Shown piece by piece: positions 36,983 through 50,742 of a DNA stretch of 64,000 nucleotides (position 1 is the first letter of the stretch; each line of letters starts with the position of its first letter). The notes beneath the pieces were generated by a model that saw nothing but the letters and a program-made list of their open reading frames with translations, ran no database searches and had not been told where the DNA came from. The translations under genes were made by a program, and so were the position numbers. The DNA is from Hydractinia symbiolongicarpus (taxonomy: Eukaryota > Cnidaria > Hydrozoa > Anthoathecata > Hydractiniidae): positions 1,054,001 to 1,118,000 of the forward strand of contig NC_079883.1 in the NCBI RefSeq assembly GCF_029227915.1, given 5' to 3'.

Positions 36983-39900
36983 AACGCAGGAGACTTGTAG
37001 TTTTCAAAAATGTTTTCATTTTTGATGAGACGCTGAATAAAGGAAGTTTAATCGCCGGCAAACGAAAACCCGCGAAATCCCGTAAATCCCGGACTCCGCC
37101 CGTATAGTCAAAAGTATACAAAGAAAATACCCAGGGAGTAAACTCATTTCCAGAACGATTTTTTAAATTATCTTTTCACCACTAAAACGCATGAGACTTG
37201 TAGTTTTCAAAAATGTTTTCATTTTTGATGAGACGCTGAATAAAAGAAGTTTAATCGCCGGCAAACGAAAATCCGAGATTTCCCGTAAATCCTAAACTCG
37301 GCCCGTATAGTCAAAAGTATACAAAGAAAATACCCAGGGAGTAAACTCATTTCCAGAACGATTTTTTAAATTATCTTTTCACCACTAAAACGCATGAGAC
37401 TTGTAGTTTTCAAAAATGTTTTCATTTTTGATGAGACGCTGAATAAAAGATGTTTAATCGCTGGCAAACGAAAACCTGCGATTTTCCGTAAATCCCGGAC
37501 TCGGCCCGTATAGTCAAAAGTATACAAAGAAAGTACCCTGCGAGTAAACTCATTTCCAGAACGATTTTTTAAATTATCTTTTCACCACTAAAACGCATGA
37601 GACTTGTAGTTTTCAAAAATGTTTTCATTTTTGATGAGACGCTGAATAAAAGATGTTTAATCGCCGGCAAACGAAAACCTGCAATTTCCCGTAAATCCCG
37701 GACTCGGCCCGTATAGTCAAAAGTATACAAAGAAAATACCCAGGGAGTAAACTCATTTCCAGAACGATTTTTTAAATTATCTTTTCACCACTAAAACGCA
37801 TGAGACTTGTAGTTTTTAAAAATATTTTCATTTTTGATGAGACGCTGAATAAAAGAAGTTTAATCGCCGGCAAACGAAAATCCGAGATTTCCCGTAAATC
37901 CTAGACTTGGCCCGTATAGTCGAAAGTATACAGAGAAAGTACCCAGGGAGTAAACTCATTTCCCGAACGATTTTTTAAATTATTTTTTCGCCACTACAAC
38001 GCATGAGACTTGTAGTTTTCAAAAATGTTTTCATTTTTGATGAGACGCTGAATAAAAGAAGTTTAATCGCCGGCAAACGAAAACCCGCGATTTCCCGTAA
38101 ATCCCGGGCTCGGCCCGTATAGTCAAAAGTATACAAAGAAAGTACCCTGCGAGTAAACTCATTTCCAGAACGATTTTTTAAATTATCTTTTCACCACTAA
38201 AACGCAGGAGACTTGTAGTTTTCAAAAATGTTTTCATTTTTGATGAGACGCTGAATAAAGGAAGTTTAATCGCCGGCAAACGAAAACCCGCGAAATCCCG
38301 TAAATCCCGGACTCCGCCCGTATAGTCAAAAGTATACAAAGAAAATACCCAGGTAGTAAACTCATTTCCAGAACGATTTTTTAAATTATCTTTTCACCAC
38401 TAAAACGCATGAGACTTGTAGTTTTCAAAAATGTTTTCATTTTTGATGAGACGCTGAATAAAAGAAGTTTAATCGCCGGCAAACGAAAATCCGAGATTTC
38501 CCGTAAATCCTAAACTCGGCCCGTATAGTCAAAAGTATACAAAGAAAATACCCAGGGAGTAAACTCATTTCCAGAACGATTTTTTAAATTATCTTTTCAC
38601 CACTAAAACGCATGAGACTTGTAGTTTTCAAAAATGTTTTCATTTTTGATGAGACGCTGAATAAAAGATGTTTAATCGCCGGCAAACGAAAGCCTGCGAT
38701 TTCCCGTAAATCCCGGACTCGGCCCGTATAGTCAAAAGTATACAAAGAAAATACCCAGGGAGTAAACTCATTTCCAGAACGATTTTTTAAATTATCTTTT
38801 CACCACTAAAACGCATGAGACTTGTAGTTTTTAAAAATATTTTCATTTTTGATGAGACGCTGAATAAAAGAAGTTTAATCGCCGGCAAACGAAAATCCGA
38901 GATTTCCCGTAAATCCTAGACTAGGCCCGTATAGTCGAAAGTATACAGAGAAAGTACCCAGGGAGTAAACTCATTTCCCGAACGATTTTTTAAATTATTT
39001 TTTCGCCACTACAACGCATGAGACTTGTAGTTTTCAAAAATGTTTTCATTTTTGATGAGACGCTGAATAAAAGAAGTTTAATCGCCGGCAAACGAAAACC
39101 CGCGATTTCCCGTAAATCCCGGGCTCGGCCCGTATAGTCAAAAGTATACAAAGAAAGTACCCTGCGAGTAAACTCATTTCCAGAACGATTTTTTAAATTA
39201 TCTTTTCACCACTAAAACGCAGGAGACTTGTAGTTTTCAAAAATGTTTTCATTTTTGATTAGACGCTGAATAAAGGAAGTTTAATCGCCGGCAAACGAAA
39301 ACCCGCGAAATCCCGTAAATCCCGGACTCCGCCCGTATAGTCAAAAGTATACAAAGAAAATACCCAGGGAGTAAACTCATTTCCAGAACGATTTTTTAAA
39401 TTATCTTTTCACCACTAAAACGCATGAGACTTGTAGTTTTCAAAAATGTTTTCATTTTTGATGAGACGCTGAATAAAAGAAGTTTAATCGCCGGCAAACG
39501 AAAATCCGAGATTTCCCGTAAATCCTAGACTCGGCCCGTATAGTCGAAAGTATACAGAGAAAGTACCCAGGGAGTAAACTCATTTCCCAAACGATTTTTT
39601 AAATTATTTTTTCGCCACTAAAACGCATGAGACTTGTAGTTTTCAAAATTGTTTTCATTTTTGATGAGACGCTGAATAAAAGAAGTTTAATCGCCGGCAA
39701 ACGAAAACCCGCGATTTCCCGTAAATCCCGGGCTCGGCCGGTATAGTCAAAAGTATACAAAGAAAGTACCCTGCGAGTAAACTCATTTCCAGAACGATTT
39801 TTTAAATTATCTTTTCACCACTAAAACGCAGGAGACTTGTAGTTTTCAAAAATGTTTTCATTTTTGATGAGACGCTGAATAAAGGAAGTTTAATCGCCGG

Positions 39901-40020
39901 CAAACGAAAACCCGCGAAATCCCGTAAATCCCGGACTCCGCCCGTATAGTCAAAAGTATACAAAGAAAATACCCAGGGAGTAAACTCATTTCCAGAACGA
40001 TTTTTTAAATTATCTTTTCA

Positions 40021-40060
40021 CCACTAAAACGCTTTCAAAAATGTTTTCATTTTTGATGAG
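40021..40060 (+). repeat. 14-bp deletion in a monomer
   Basis: ACTAAAACGC is joined directly to TTTCAAAAATG at 40,032/40,033; the 14 bp ATGAGACTTGTAGT are missing. The same junction recurs at 48,746/48,747 inside segment B copy 2, so the deletion predates that duplication. The right-hand breakpoint lies 2 bp before the left arm of the 9-bp dyad. Confidence 0.93.
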
Positions 40061-43000
40061 ACGCTGAATAAAAGATGTTTAATCGCCGGCAAACGAAAAC
40101 CTGCGATTTCCCGTAAATCCCGGACTCGGCCCGTATAGTCAAAAGTATACAAAGAAAGTACCCTGCGAGTAAACTCATTTCCAGAACGATTTTTTAAATT
40201 ATCTTTTCACCACTAAAACGCATGAGACTTGTAGTTTTTAAAAATGTTTTCATTTTTGATGAGACGCTGAATAAAAGATGTTTAATCGCCGGCAAACGAA
40301 AACCTGCGATTTCCCGTAAATCCCGGACTCGGCCCGTATAGTCAAAAGTATACAAAGAAAATACCCAGGGAGTAAACTCATTTCCAGAACGATTTTTTAA
40401 ATTATCTTTTCACCACTAAAACGCATGAGACTTGTAGTTTTTAAAAATATTTTCATTTTTGATGAGACGCTGAATAAAAGAAGTTTAATCGCCGGCAAAC
40501 GAAAATCCGAGATTTCCCGTAAATCCTAGACTTGGCCCGTATAGTCGAAAGTATACAGAGAAAGTACCCAGGGAGTAAACTCATTTCCCGAACGATTTTT
40601 TAAATTATTTTTTCGCCACTACAACGCATGAGACTTGTAGTTTTCAAAAATGTTTTCATTTTTGATGAGACGCTGAATAAAAGAAGTTTAATCGCCGGCA
40701 AACGAAAACCCGCGATTTCCCGTAAATCCCGGGCTCGGCCCGTATAGTCAAAAGTATACAAAGAAAGTACCCTGCGAGTAAACTCATTTCCAGAACGATT
40801 TTTTAAATTATCTTTTCACCACTAAAACGCAGGAGACTTGTAGTTTTCAAAAATGTTTTCATTTTTGATGAGACGCTGAATAAAGGAAGTTTAATCGCCG
40901 GCAAACGAAAACCCGCGAAATCCCGTAAATCCCGGACTCCGCCCGTATAGTCAAAAGTATACAAAGAAAATACCCAGGTAGTAAACTCATTTCCAGAACG
41001 ATTTTTTAAATTATCTTTTCACCACTAAAACGCATGAGACTTGTAGTTTTCAAAAATGTTTTCATTTTTGATGAGACGCTGAATAAAAGAAGTTTAATCG
41101 CCGGCAAACGAAAATCCGAGATTTCCCGTAAATCCTAAACTCGGCCCGTATAGTCAAAAGTATACAAAGAAAATACCCAGGGAGTAAACTCATTTCCCAA
41201 ACGATTTTTTAAATTATTTTTTCGCCACTAAAACGCATGAGACTTGTAGTTTTCAAAATTGTTTTCATTTTTGATGAGACGCTGAATAAAAGAAGTTTAA
41301 TCGCCGGCAAACGAAAACCCGCGATTTCCCGTAAATCCCGGGCTCGGCCCGTATAGTCAAAAGTATACAAAGAAATTACGCAGGGAGTTAACTCATTTCC
41401 AGAACGATTTTTTAAATTAACTTTTCACCACTAAAACGCACGAGACTTGTAGTTTTCAAAAATGTTTTCATTTTTGATGAGACGCTGAATAAAGGAAGTT
41501 TAATCGCCGGCAAACGAAAACCCGCGAAATCCCGTAAATCCCGGACTCCGCCCGTATAGTCAAAAGTATACAAAGAAAATACCCAGGGAGTAAACTCATT
41601 TCCAGAACGATTTTTTAAATTATCTTTTCACCACTAAAACGCATGAGACTTGTAGTTTTCAAAAATGTTTTCATTTTTGATGAGACGCTGAATAAAAGAA
41701 GTTTAATCGCCGGCAAACGAAAACCCGCGAATTCCCGTAATTCCCGGACTCGGCCCGTATAGTCAAAAGTATACAAAGAAAGTACCCTGCGAGTAAACTC
41801 ATTTCCAGAACGATTTTTTAAATTATCTTTTCACCACTAAAACGCAGGAGACTTGTAGTTTTCAAAAATGTTTTCATTTTTGATGAGACGCTGAATAAAG
41901 GAAGTTTAATCGCCGGCAAACGAAAACCCGGGAATTCCCGTAAATCCCGGACTCCGCCCGTATAGTCAAAAGTATACAAAGAAAATACCAAGCGAGTAAA
42001 CTCATCTCCAGAACGATTTTTTAAATTATCTTTTCACCACTAAAACGCATGAGACTTGTAGTTTTCAAAAATGTTTTCATTTTTGATGAGACGCTGAATA
42101 AAAAAAGGTTAATCGCCGGCAAGCGAAAACCCGCGATTTCCCGTAAATCCCGGACTCGGCCCGTATAGTCAAAAGTATACAAAGAAAGTACCCTGCGAGT
42201 AAACTCATTTCCATAACGATTTTTTAAATTATCTTTTCACCACTAAAACGCATGAGACTTGTAGTTTTCAAAAATGTTTTCATTTTTGATGAGACGCTGA
42301 ATAAAAGATGTTTAATCGCTGGCAAAGGAAAACCCGCGATTTCCCGTAAATCCCGGACTCGGCCCGTATAGTCAAAAGTATACAAAGAAAGTACCCAGCG
42401 AGTAAACTCATTTCCAGAACGATTTTTTAAATTATCTTTTCACCACTAAAACGCACGAGACTTGTAGTTTTCAAAAATGTTTTCATTTTTGATGAGACGC
42501 TGAATAAAAGAAGTTTAATCGCCGGCAAACGAAAACCCGCGAATTCCCGTAATTCCCGGACTCGGCCCGTATAGTCAAAAGTATACAAAGAAAATACCCG
42601 GGGAGTAAATTCATTTCCAGAACGATTTTTTAAATTATCTTTTCACCACTAAAACGCATGAGACTTGTAGTTTTCAAAAATGTTTTCATTTTTGATGAGA
42701 CGCTGAATAAAAGATGTTTAATCGCCAGCAAACGAAAACCCGCGATTTCCCGTAAATCCCGGGCTTGGCCCGTATAGTCGAATATATACGAAGAAATTAC
42801 CCTGTGAGTAAACTCATTTCCAGAACGATTTTTTAAATTATCTTTTCACCACTAAAACGCATGAGACTTGTAGTTTTCAAAAATGTTTTCATTTTTGATG
42901 AGACGCTGAATAAAAGAAGTTTAATCGCCGGCAAACGAAAACCCGCGAATTCCCGTAATTCCCGGACTCGGCCCGTATAGTCAAAAGTATACAAAGAAAA

Positions 43001-46000
43001 TACCCAGGGAGTAAACTCATTTCCAGAACGATTTTTTAAATTATCTTTTCACCACTAAAACGCATGAGACTTGTAGTTTTTAAAAATATTTTCATTTTTG
43101 ATGAGACGCTGAATAAAAGAAGTTTAATCGCCGGCAAACGAAAATCCGAGATTTCCCGTAAATCCTAGACTCAGCCCGTATAGTCGAAAGTATACAGAGA
43201 AAGTACCCAGGGAGTAAACTCATTTCCCGAACGATTTTTTAAATAATTTTTTCGCCACTACAACGCATGAGACTTGTAGTTTTCAAAAATGTTTTCATTT
43301 TTGATGAGACGCTGAATAAAAGAAGTTTAATCGCCGGCAAACGAAAACCCGCGATTTCCCGTAAATCCCGGGCTCGGCCCGTATAGTCAAAAGTATACAA
43401 AGAAAGTACCCTGCGAGTAAACTCATTTCCAGAATGATTTTTTAAATTATCTTTTCACCACTAAAACGCAGGAGACTTGTAGTTTTCAAAAATATTTTCA
43501 TTTTTGATGAGACGCTGAATAAAGGAAGTTTAATCGCCGGCAAACGAAAACCCGCGAAATCCCGTAAATCCCGGACTCCGCCCGTATAGTCAAAAGTATA
43601 CAAAGAAAATACCCAGGGAGTAAACTCATTTCCAGAACGATTTTTTAAATTATCTTTTCACCACTAAATCGCATGAGACTTGTAGTTTTCAAAAATGTTT
43701 TCATTTTTGATGAGACGCTGAATAAAAGAAGTTTAATCGCCGGCAAACGAAAATCCGAGATTTCCCGTAAATCCTAAACTCGGCCCGTATAGTCAAAAGT
43801 ATACAAAGAAAATACCCAGGGAGTAAACTCATTTCCAGAACGATTTTTTAAATTATCTTTTCACCACTAAAACGCATGAGACTTGTAGTTTTCAAAAATG
43901 TTTTCATTTTTGATGAGACGCTGAATAAAAGATGTTTAATCGCCGGCAAACGAAAACCTGCGATTTCCCGTAAATCCCGGACTCGGCCCGTATAGTCAAA
44001 AGTATACAAAGAAAGTACCCTGCGAGTAAACTCATTTCCAGAACGATTTTTTAAATTATCTTTTCACCACTAAAACGCACGAGACTTGTAGTTTTCAAAA
44101 ATGTTTTCATTTTTGATGAGACGCTGAATAAAAGAAGTTTAATCGCCGGCAAACGAAAACCCGCGAATTCCCGTAATTCCCGGACTCGGCCCGTATAGTC
44201 AAAAGTATACAAAGAAAATACCCAGGGAGTAAACTCATTTCCAGAACGATTTTTTAAATTATCTTTTCACCACTAAAACGCATGAGACTTGTAGTTTTTA
44301 AAAATATTTTCATTTTTGATGAGACGCTGAATAAAAGAAGTTTATTCGCCGGCAAACGAAAATCCGAGATTTCCCGTAAATCCTAGACTCGGCCCGTATA
44401 GTCGAAAGTATACAGAGAAAATACCCGGGGAGTAAACTCATTTCCAGAACGATTTTTTAAACTATCTTTTCACCACTAAAACGCATGAGACTTGTAGTTT
44501 TCAAAAATGTTTTCATTTTTGATGAGACGCTGAATAAAAGATGTTTAATCGCCGGCAAACGAAAACCCGCGATTTCCCGTAAATCCCGGGCTTGGCCCGT
44601 ATAGTCGAATATATACGAAGAAATTACCCTGTGAGTAAACTCATTTCCAGAACGATTTTTTAAATTATCTTTTCACCACTAAAACGCATGAGACTTGTAG
44701 TTTTCAAAAATGTTTTCATTTTTGATGAGACGCTGAATAAAAGAAGTTTAATCGCCGGCAAACGAAAACCCGCGAATTCCCGTAATTCCCGGACTCGGCC
44801 CGTATAGTCAAAAGTATACAAAGAAAATACCCAGGGAGTAAACTCATTTCCAGAACGATTTTTTAAATTATCTTTTCACCACTAAAACGCATGAGACTTG
44901 TAGTTTTCAAAAATGTTTTCATTTTTGATGAGACGCTGAATAAAAGATGTTTAATCGCCGGCAAACGAAAACCCGCGATTTCCCGTAAATCCCGGACTCG
45001 GCCCGTATAGTCAAAAGTATACAAAGAAAGTACCCTGCGAGTAAACTCATTTCCAGAACGATTTTTTAAATTATCTTTTCACCACTAAAACGCACGAGAC
45101 TTGTAGTTTTCAAAAATGTTTTCATTTTTGATGAGACGCTGAATAAAAGAAGTTTAATCGCCGGCAAACGAAAACCCGCGAATTCCCGTAATTCCCGGAC
45201 TCGGCCCGTATAGTCAAAAGTATACAAAGAAAATACCCAGGGAGTAAACTCATTTCCAGAACGATTTTTTAAATTATCTTTTCACCACTAAAACGTATGA
45301 GACTTGTAGTTTTTAAAAATATTTTCATTTTTGATGAGACGCTGAATAAAAGAAGTTTAATCGCCGGCAAACGAAAATCCGAGATTTCCCGTAAATCCTA
45401 GACTCGGCCCGTATAGTCGAAAGTATACAGAGAAAGTACCCAGGGAGTAAACTCATTTCCCGAACGATTTTTTAAATTATTTTTTCGCCACTACAACGCA
45501 TGAGACTTGTAGTTTTCAAAAATGTTTTCATTTTTGATGAGACGCTGAATAAAAGAAGTTTAATCGCCGGCAAACGAAAACCCGCGATTTCCCGTAAATC
45601 CCGGGCTCGGCCCGTATAGTCAAAAGTATACAAAGAAAGTACCCTGCGAGTAAACTCATTTCCAGAACGATTTTTTAAATTATCTTTTCACCACTAAAAC
45701 GCAGGAGACTTGTAGTTTTCAAAAATGTTTTCATTTTTGATGAGACGCTGAATAAAGGAAGTTTAATCGCCGGCAAACGAAAACCCGCGAAATCCCGTAA
45801 ATCCCGGACTCCGCCCGTATAGTCAAAATTATACAAAGAAAATACCCAGGGAGTAAACTCATTTCCAGAACGATTTTTTAAATTATCTTTTCACCACTAA
45901 AACGCATGAGACTTGTAGTTTTCAAAAATGTTTTCATTTTTGATGAGACGCTGAATAAAAGAAGTTTAATCGCCGGCAAACGAAAATCCGAGATTTCCCG

Positions 46001-48734
46001 TAAATCCTAAACTCGGCCCGTATAGTCAAAAGTATACAAAGAAAATACCCAGGGAGTAAACTCATTTCCAGAACGATTTTTTAAATTATCTTTTCACCAC
46101 TAAAACGCATGAGACTTGTAGTTTTCAAAAATGTTTTCATTTTTGATGAGACGCTGAATAAAAGATGTTTAATCGCTGGCAAACGAAAACCTGCGATTTT
46201 CCGTAAATCCCGGACTCGGCCCGTATAGTCAAAAGTATACAAAGAAAGTACCCTGCGAGTAAACTCATTTCCAGAACGATTTTTTAAATTATCTTTTCAC
46301 CACTAAAACGCATGAGACTTGTAGTTTTCAAAAATGTTTTCATTTTTGATGAGACGCTGAATAAAAGATGTTTAATCGCCGGCAAACGAAAACCTGCAAT
46401 TTCCCGTAAATCCCGGACTCGGCCCGTATAGTCAAAAGTATACAAAGAAAATACCCAGGGAGTAAACTCATTTCCAGAACGATTTTTTAAATTATCTTTT
46501 CACCACTAAAACGCATGAGACTTGTAGTTTTTAAAAATATTTTCATTTTTGATGAGACGCTGAATAAAAGAAGTTTAATCGCCGGCAAACGAAAATCCGA
46601 GATTTCCCGTAAATCCTAGACTTGGCCCGTATAGTCGAAAGTATACAGAGAAAGTACCCAGGGAGTAAACTCATTTCCCGAACGATTTTTTAAATTATTT
46701 TTTCGCCACTACAACGCATGAGACTTGTAGTTTTCAAAAATGTTTTCATTTTTGATGAGACGCTGAATAAAAGAAGTTTAATCGCCGGCAAACGAAAACC
46801 CGCGATTTCCCGTAAATCCCGGGCTCGGCCCGTATAGTCAAAAGTATACAAAGAAAGTACCCTGCGAGTAAACTCATTTCCAGAACGATTTTTTAAATTA
46901 TCTTTTCACCACTAAAACGCAGGAGACTTGTAGTTTTCAAAAATGTTTTCATTTTTGATGAGACGCTGAATAAAGGAAGTTTAATCGCCGGCAAACGAAA
47001 ACCCGCGAAATCCCGTAAATCCCGGACTCCGCCCGTATAGTCAAAAGTATACAAAGAAAATACCCAGGTAGTAAACTCATTTCCAGAACGATTTTTTAAA
47101 TTATCTTTTCACCACTAAAACGCATGAGACTTGTAGTTTTCAAAAATGTTTTCATTTTTGATGAGACGCTGAATAAAAGAAGTTTAATCGCCGGCAAACG
47201 AAAATCCGAGATTTCCCGTAAATCCTAAACTCGGCCCGTATAGTCAAAAGTATACAAAGAAAATACCCAGGGATAAACTCATTTCCAGAACGATTTTTTA
47301 AATTATCTTTTCACCACTAAAACGCATGAGACTTGTAGTTTTCAAAAATGTTTTCATTTTTGATGAGACGCTGAATAAAAGATGTTTAATCGCCGGCAAA
47401 CGAAAGCCTGCGATTTCCCGTAAATCCCGGACTCGGCCCGTATAGTCAAAAGTATACAAAGAAAATACCCAGGGAGTAAACTCATTTCCAGAACGATTTT
47501 TTAAATTATCTTTTCACCACTAAAACGCATGAGACTTGTAGTTTTTAAAAATATTTTCATTTTTGATGAGACGCTGAATAAAAGAAGTTTAATCGCCGGC
47601 AAACGAAAATCCGAGATTTCCCGTAAATCCTAGACTAGGCCCGTATAGTCGAAAGTATACAGAGAAAGTACCCAGGGAGTAAACTCATTTCCCGAACGAT
47701 TTTTTAAATTATTTTTTCGCCACTACAACGCATGAGACTTGTAGTTTTCAAAAATGTTTTCATTTTTGATGAGACGCTGAATAAAAGAAGTTTAATCGCC
47801 GGCAAACGAAAACCCGCGATTTCCCGTAAATCCCGGGCTCGGCCCGTATAGTCAAAAGTATACAAAGAAAGTACCCTGCGAGTAAACTCATTTCCAGAAC
47901 GATTTTTTAAATTATCTTTTCACCACTAAAACGCAGGAGACTTGTAGTTTTCAAAAATGTTTTCATTTTTGATTAGACGCTGAATAAAGGAAGTTTAATC
48001 GCCGGCAAACGAAAACCCGCGAAATCCCGTAAATCCCGGACTCCGCCCGTATAGTCAAAAGTATACAAAGAAAATACCCAGGGAGTAAACTCATTTCCAG
48101 AACGATTTTTTAAATTATCTTTTCACCACTAAAACGCATGAGACTTGTAGTTTTCAAAAATGTTTTCATTTTTGATGAGACGCTGAATAAAAGAAGTTTA
48201 ATCGCCGGCAAACGAAAATCCGAGATTTCCCGTAAATCCTAGACTCGGCCCGTATAGTCGAAAGTATACAGAGAAAGTACCCAGGGAGTAAACTCATTTC
48301 CCAAACGATTTTTTAAATTATTTTTTCGCCACTAAAACGCATGAGACTTGTAGTTTTCAAAATTGTTTTCATTTTTGATGAGACGCTGAATAAAAGAAGT
48401 TTAATCGCCGGCAAACGAAAACCCGCGATTTCCCGTAAATCCCGGGCTCGGCCGGTATAGTCAAAAGTATACAAAGAAAGTACCCTGCGAGTAAACTCAT
48501 TTCCAGAACGATTTTTTAAATTATCTTTTCACCACTAAAACGCAGGAGACTTGTAGTTTTCAAAAATGTTTTCATTTTTGATGAGACGCTGAATAAAGGA
48601 AGTTTAATCGCCGGCAAACGAAAACCCGCGAAATCCCGTAAATCCCGGACTCCGCCCGTATAGTCAAAAGTATACAAAGAAAATACCCAGGGAGTAAACT
48701 CATTTCCAGAACGATTTTTTAAATTATCTTTTCA

Positions 48735-48775
48735 CCACTAAAACGCTTTCAAAAATGTTTTCATTTTTGATGAGA
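48735..48775 (+). repeat. 14-bp deletion, paralogue of the one at 40,033
   Basis: AAACGC is joined to TTTCAAAAATG at 48,746/48,747, identical to the junction at 40,032/40,033 and at the offset (8,714) expected for segment B. It is a shared-descent marker and not an independent event. Confidence 0.92.
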
Positions 48776-49499
48776 CGCTGAATAAAAGATGTTTAATCGC
48801 CGGCAAACGAAAACCTGCGATTTCCCGTAAATCCCGGACTCGGCCCGTATAGTCAAAAGTATACAAAGAAAGTACCCTGCGAGTAAACTCATTTCCAGAA
48901 CGATTTTTTAAATTATCTTTTCACCACTAAAACGCATGAGACTTGTAGTTTTTAAAAATGTTTTCATTTTTGATGAGACGCTGAATAAAAGATGTTTAAT
49001 CGCCGGCAAACGAAAACCTGCGATTTCCCGTAAATCCCGGACTCGGCCCGTATAGTCAAAAGTATACAAAGAAAATACCCAGGGAGTAAACTCATTTCCA
49101 GAACGATTTTTTAAATTATCTTTTCACCACTAAAACGCATGAGACTTGTAGTTTTTAAAAATATTTTCATTTTTGATGAGACGCTGAATAAAAGAAGTTT
49201 AATCGCCGGCAAACGAAAATCCGAGATTTCCCGTAAATCCCGGACTCCGCCCGTATAGTCAAAAGTATACAAAGAAAATACCCAGGTAGTAAACTCATTT
49301 CCAGAACGATTTTTTAAATTATCTTTTCACCACTAAAACGCATGAGACTTGTAGTTTTCAAAAATGTTTTCATTTTTGATTAGACGCTGAATAAAGGAAG
49401 TTTAATCGCCGGCAAACGAAAACCCGCGAAATCCCGTAAATCCCGGACTCCGCCCGTATAGTCAAAAGTATACAAAGAAAATACCCAGGGAGTAAACTC

Positions 49500-50240
49500 A
49501 TTTCCAGAACGATTTTTTAAATTATCTTTTCACCACTAAAACGCATGAGACTTGTAGTTTTCAAAAATGTTTTCATTTTTGATGAGACGCTGAATAAAAG
49601 AAGTTTAATCGCCGGCAAACGAAAATCCGAGATTTCCCGTAAATCCTAGACTCGGCCCGTATAGTCGAAAGTATACAGAGAAAGTACCCAGGGAGTAAAC
49701 TCATTTCCCAAACGATTTTTTAAATTATTTTTTCGCCACTAAAACGCATGAGACTTGTAGTTTTCAAAATTGTTTTCATTTTTGATGAGACGCTGAATAA
49801 AAGAAGTTTAATCGCCGGCAAACATTTCCAGAACGATTTTTTAAATTATCTTTTCACCACTAAAACGCAGGAGACTTGTAGTTTTCAAAAATGTTTTCAT
49901 TTTTGATGAGACGCTGAATAAAAGAAGTTTAATCGCCGGCAAACGAAAATCCGAGATTTCCCGTAAATCCTAGACTCGGCCCGTATAGTCGAAAGTATAC
50001 AGAGAAAGTACCCAGGGAGTAAACTCATTTCCCAAACGATTTTTTAAATTATTTTTTCGCCACTAAAACGCATGAGACTTGTAGTTTTCAAAATTGTTTT
50101 CATTTTTGATGAGACGCTGAATAAAAGAAGTTTAATCGCCGGCAAACATTTCCAGAACGATTTTTTAAATTATCTTTTCACCACTAAAACGCAGGAGACT
50201 TGTAGTTTTCAAAAATGTTTTCATTTTTGATGAGACGCTG
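49500..50240 (+). repeat. Two 121-bp short monomers in a 324-bp tandem dimer
   Basis: CGCCGGCAAAC is joined directly to ATTTCCAGAACG at 49,823/49,824 and again at 50,147/50,148. In each case about 82 bp are missing, leaving a 121-bp monomer. The two junctions are 324 bp apart, exactly 203 + 121, so a short-plus-full dimer was duplicated after the deletion arose. AAAC could align on both sides of the junction. No other 121-bp monomer is seen in the window. Confidence 0.92.
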
Positions 50241-50742
50241 AATAAAGGAAGTTTAATCGCCGGCAAACGAAAACCCGCGAAATCCCGTAAATCCCGGACT
50301 CCGCCCGTATAGTCAAAAGTATACAAAGAAAATACCCAGGTAGTAAACTCATTTCCAGAACGATTTTTTAAATTATCTTTTCACCACTAAAACGCATGAG
50401 ACTTGTAGTTTTCAAAAATGTTTTCATTTTTGATGAGACGCTGAATAAAAGAAGTTTAATCGCCGGCAAACGAAAATCCGAGATTTCCCGTAAATCCTAA
50501 ACTCGGCCCGTATAGTCAAAAGTATACAAAGAAAATACCCAGGGAGTAAACTCATTTCCCAAACGATTTTTTAAATTATTTTTTCGCCACTAAAACGCAT
50601 GAGACTTGTAGTTTTCAAAATTGTTTTCATTTTTGATGAGACGCTGAATAAAAGAAGTTTAATCGCCGGCAAACGAAAACCCGCGATTTCCCGTAAATCC
50701 CGGGCTCGGCCCGTATAGTCAAAAGTATACAAAGAAATTACG

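Larger units (their letters stand above)
31617..41752 (+). repeat. Large segment B, copy 1 (10,136 bp)
   Basis: The block aligns with 41,753 onward at an initial offset of 10,136, which is 50 x 203 minus 14; the 14-bp deletion at 40,033 explains the remainder. Shared private variants include ACCAAGCGAGTAAACTCATC (31,851 and 41,987), AGACTCAGCCCG near 33,440 and 43,170, TAAATCGCATG near 33,529 and 43,665, GTTTATTCGCC near 34,204 and 44,340, and GATTAGACG near 39,258 and 47,972. It includes a tandem 7-mer at 34,141-36,982 that is single in copy 2. Confidence 0.87.
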
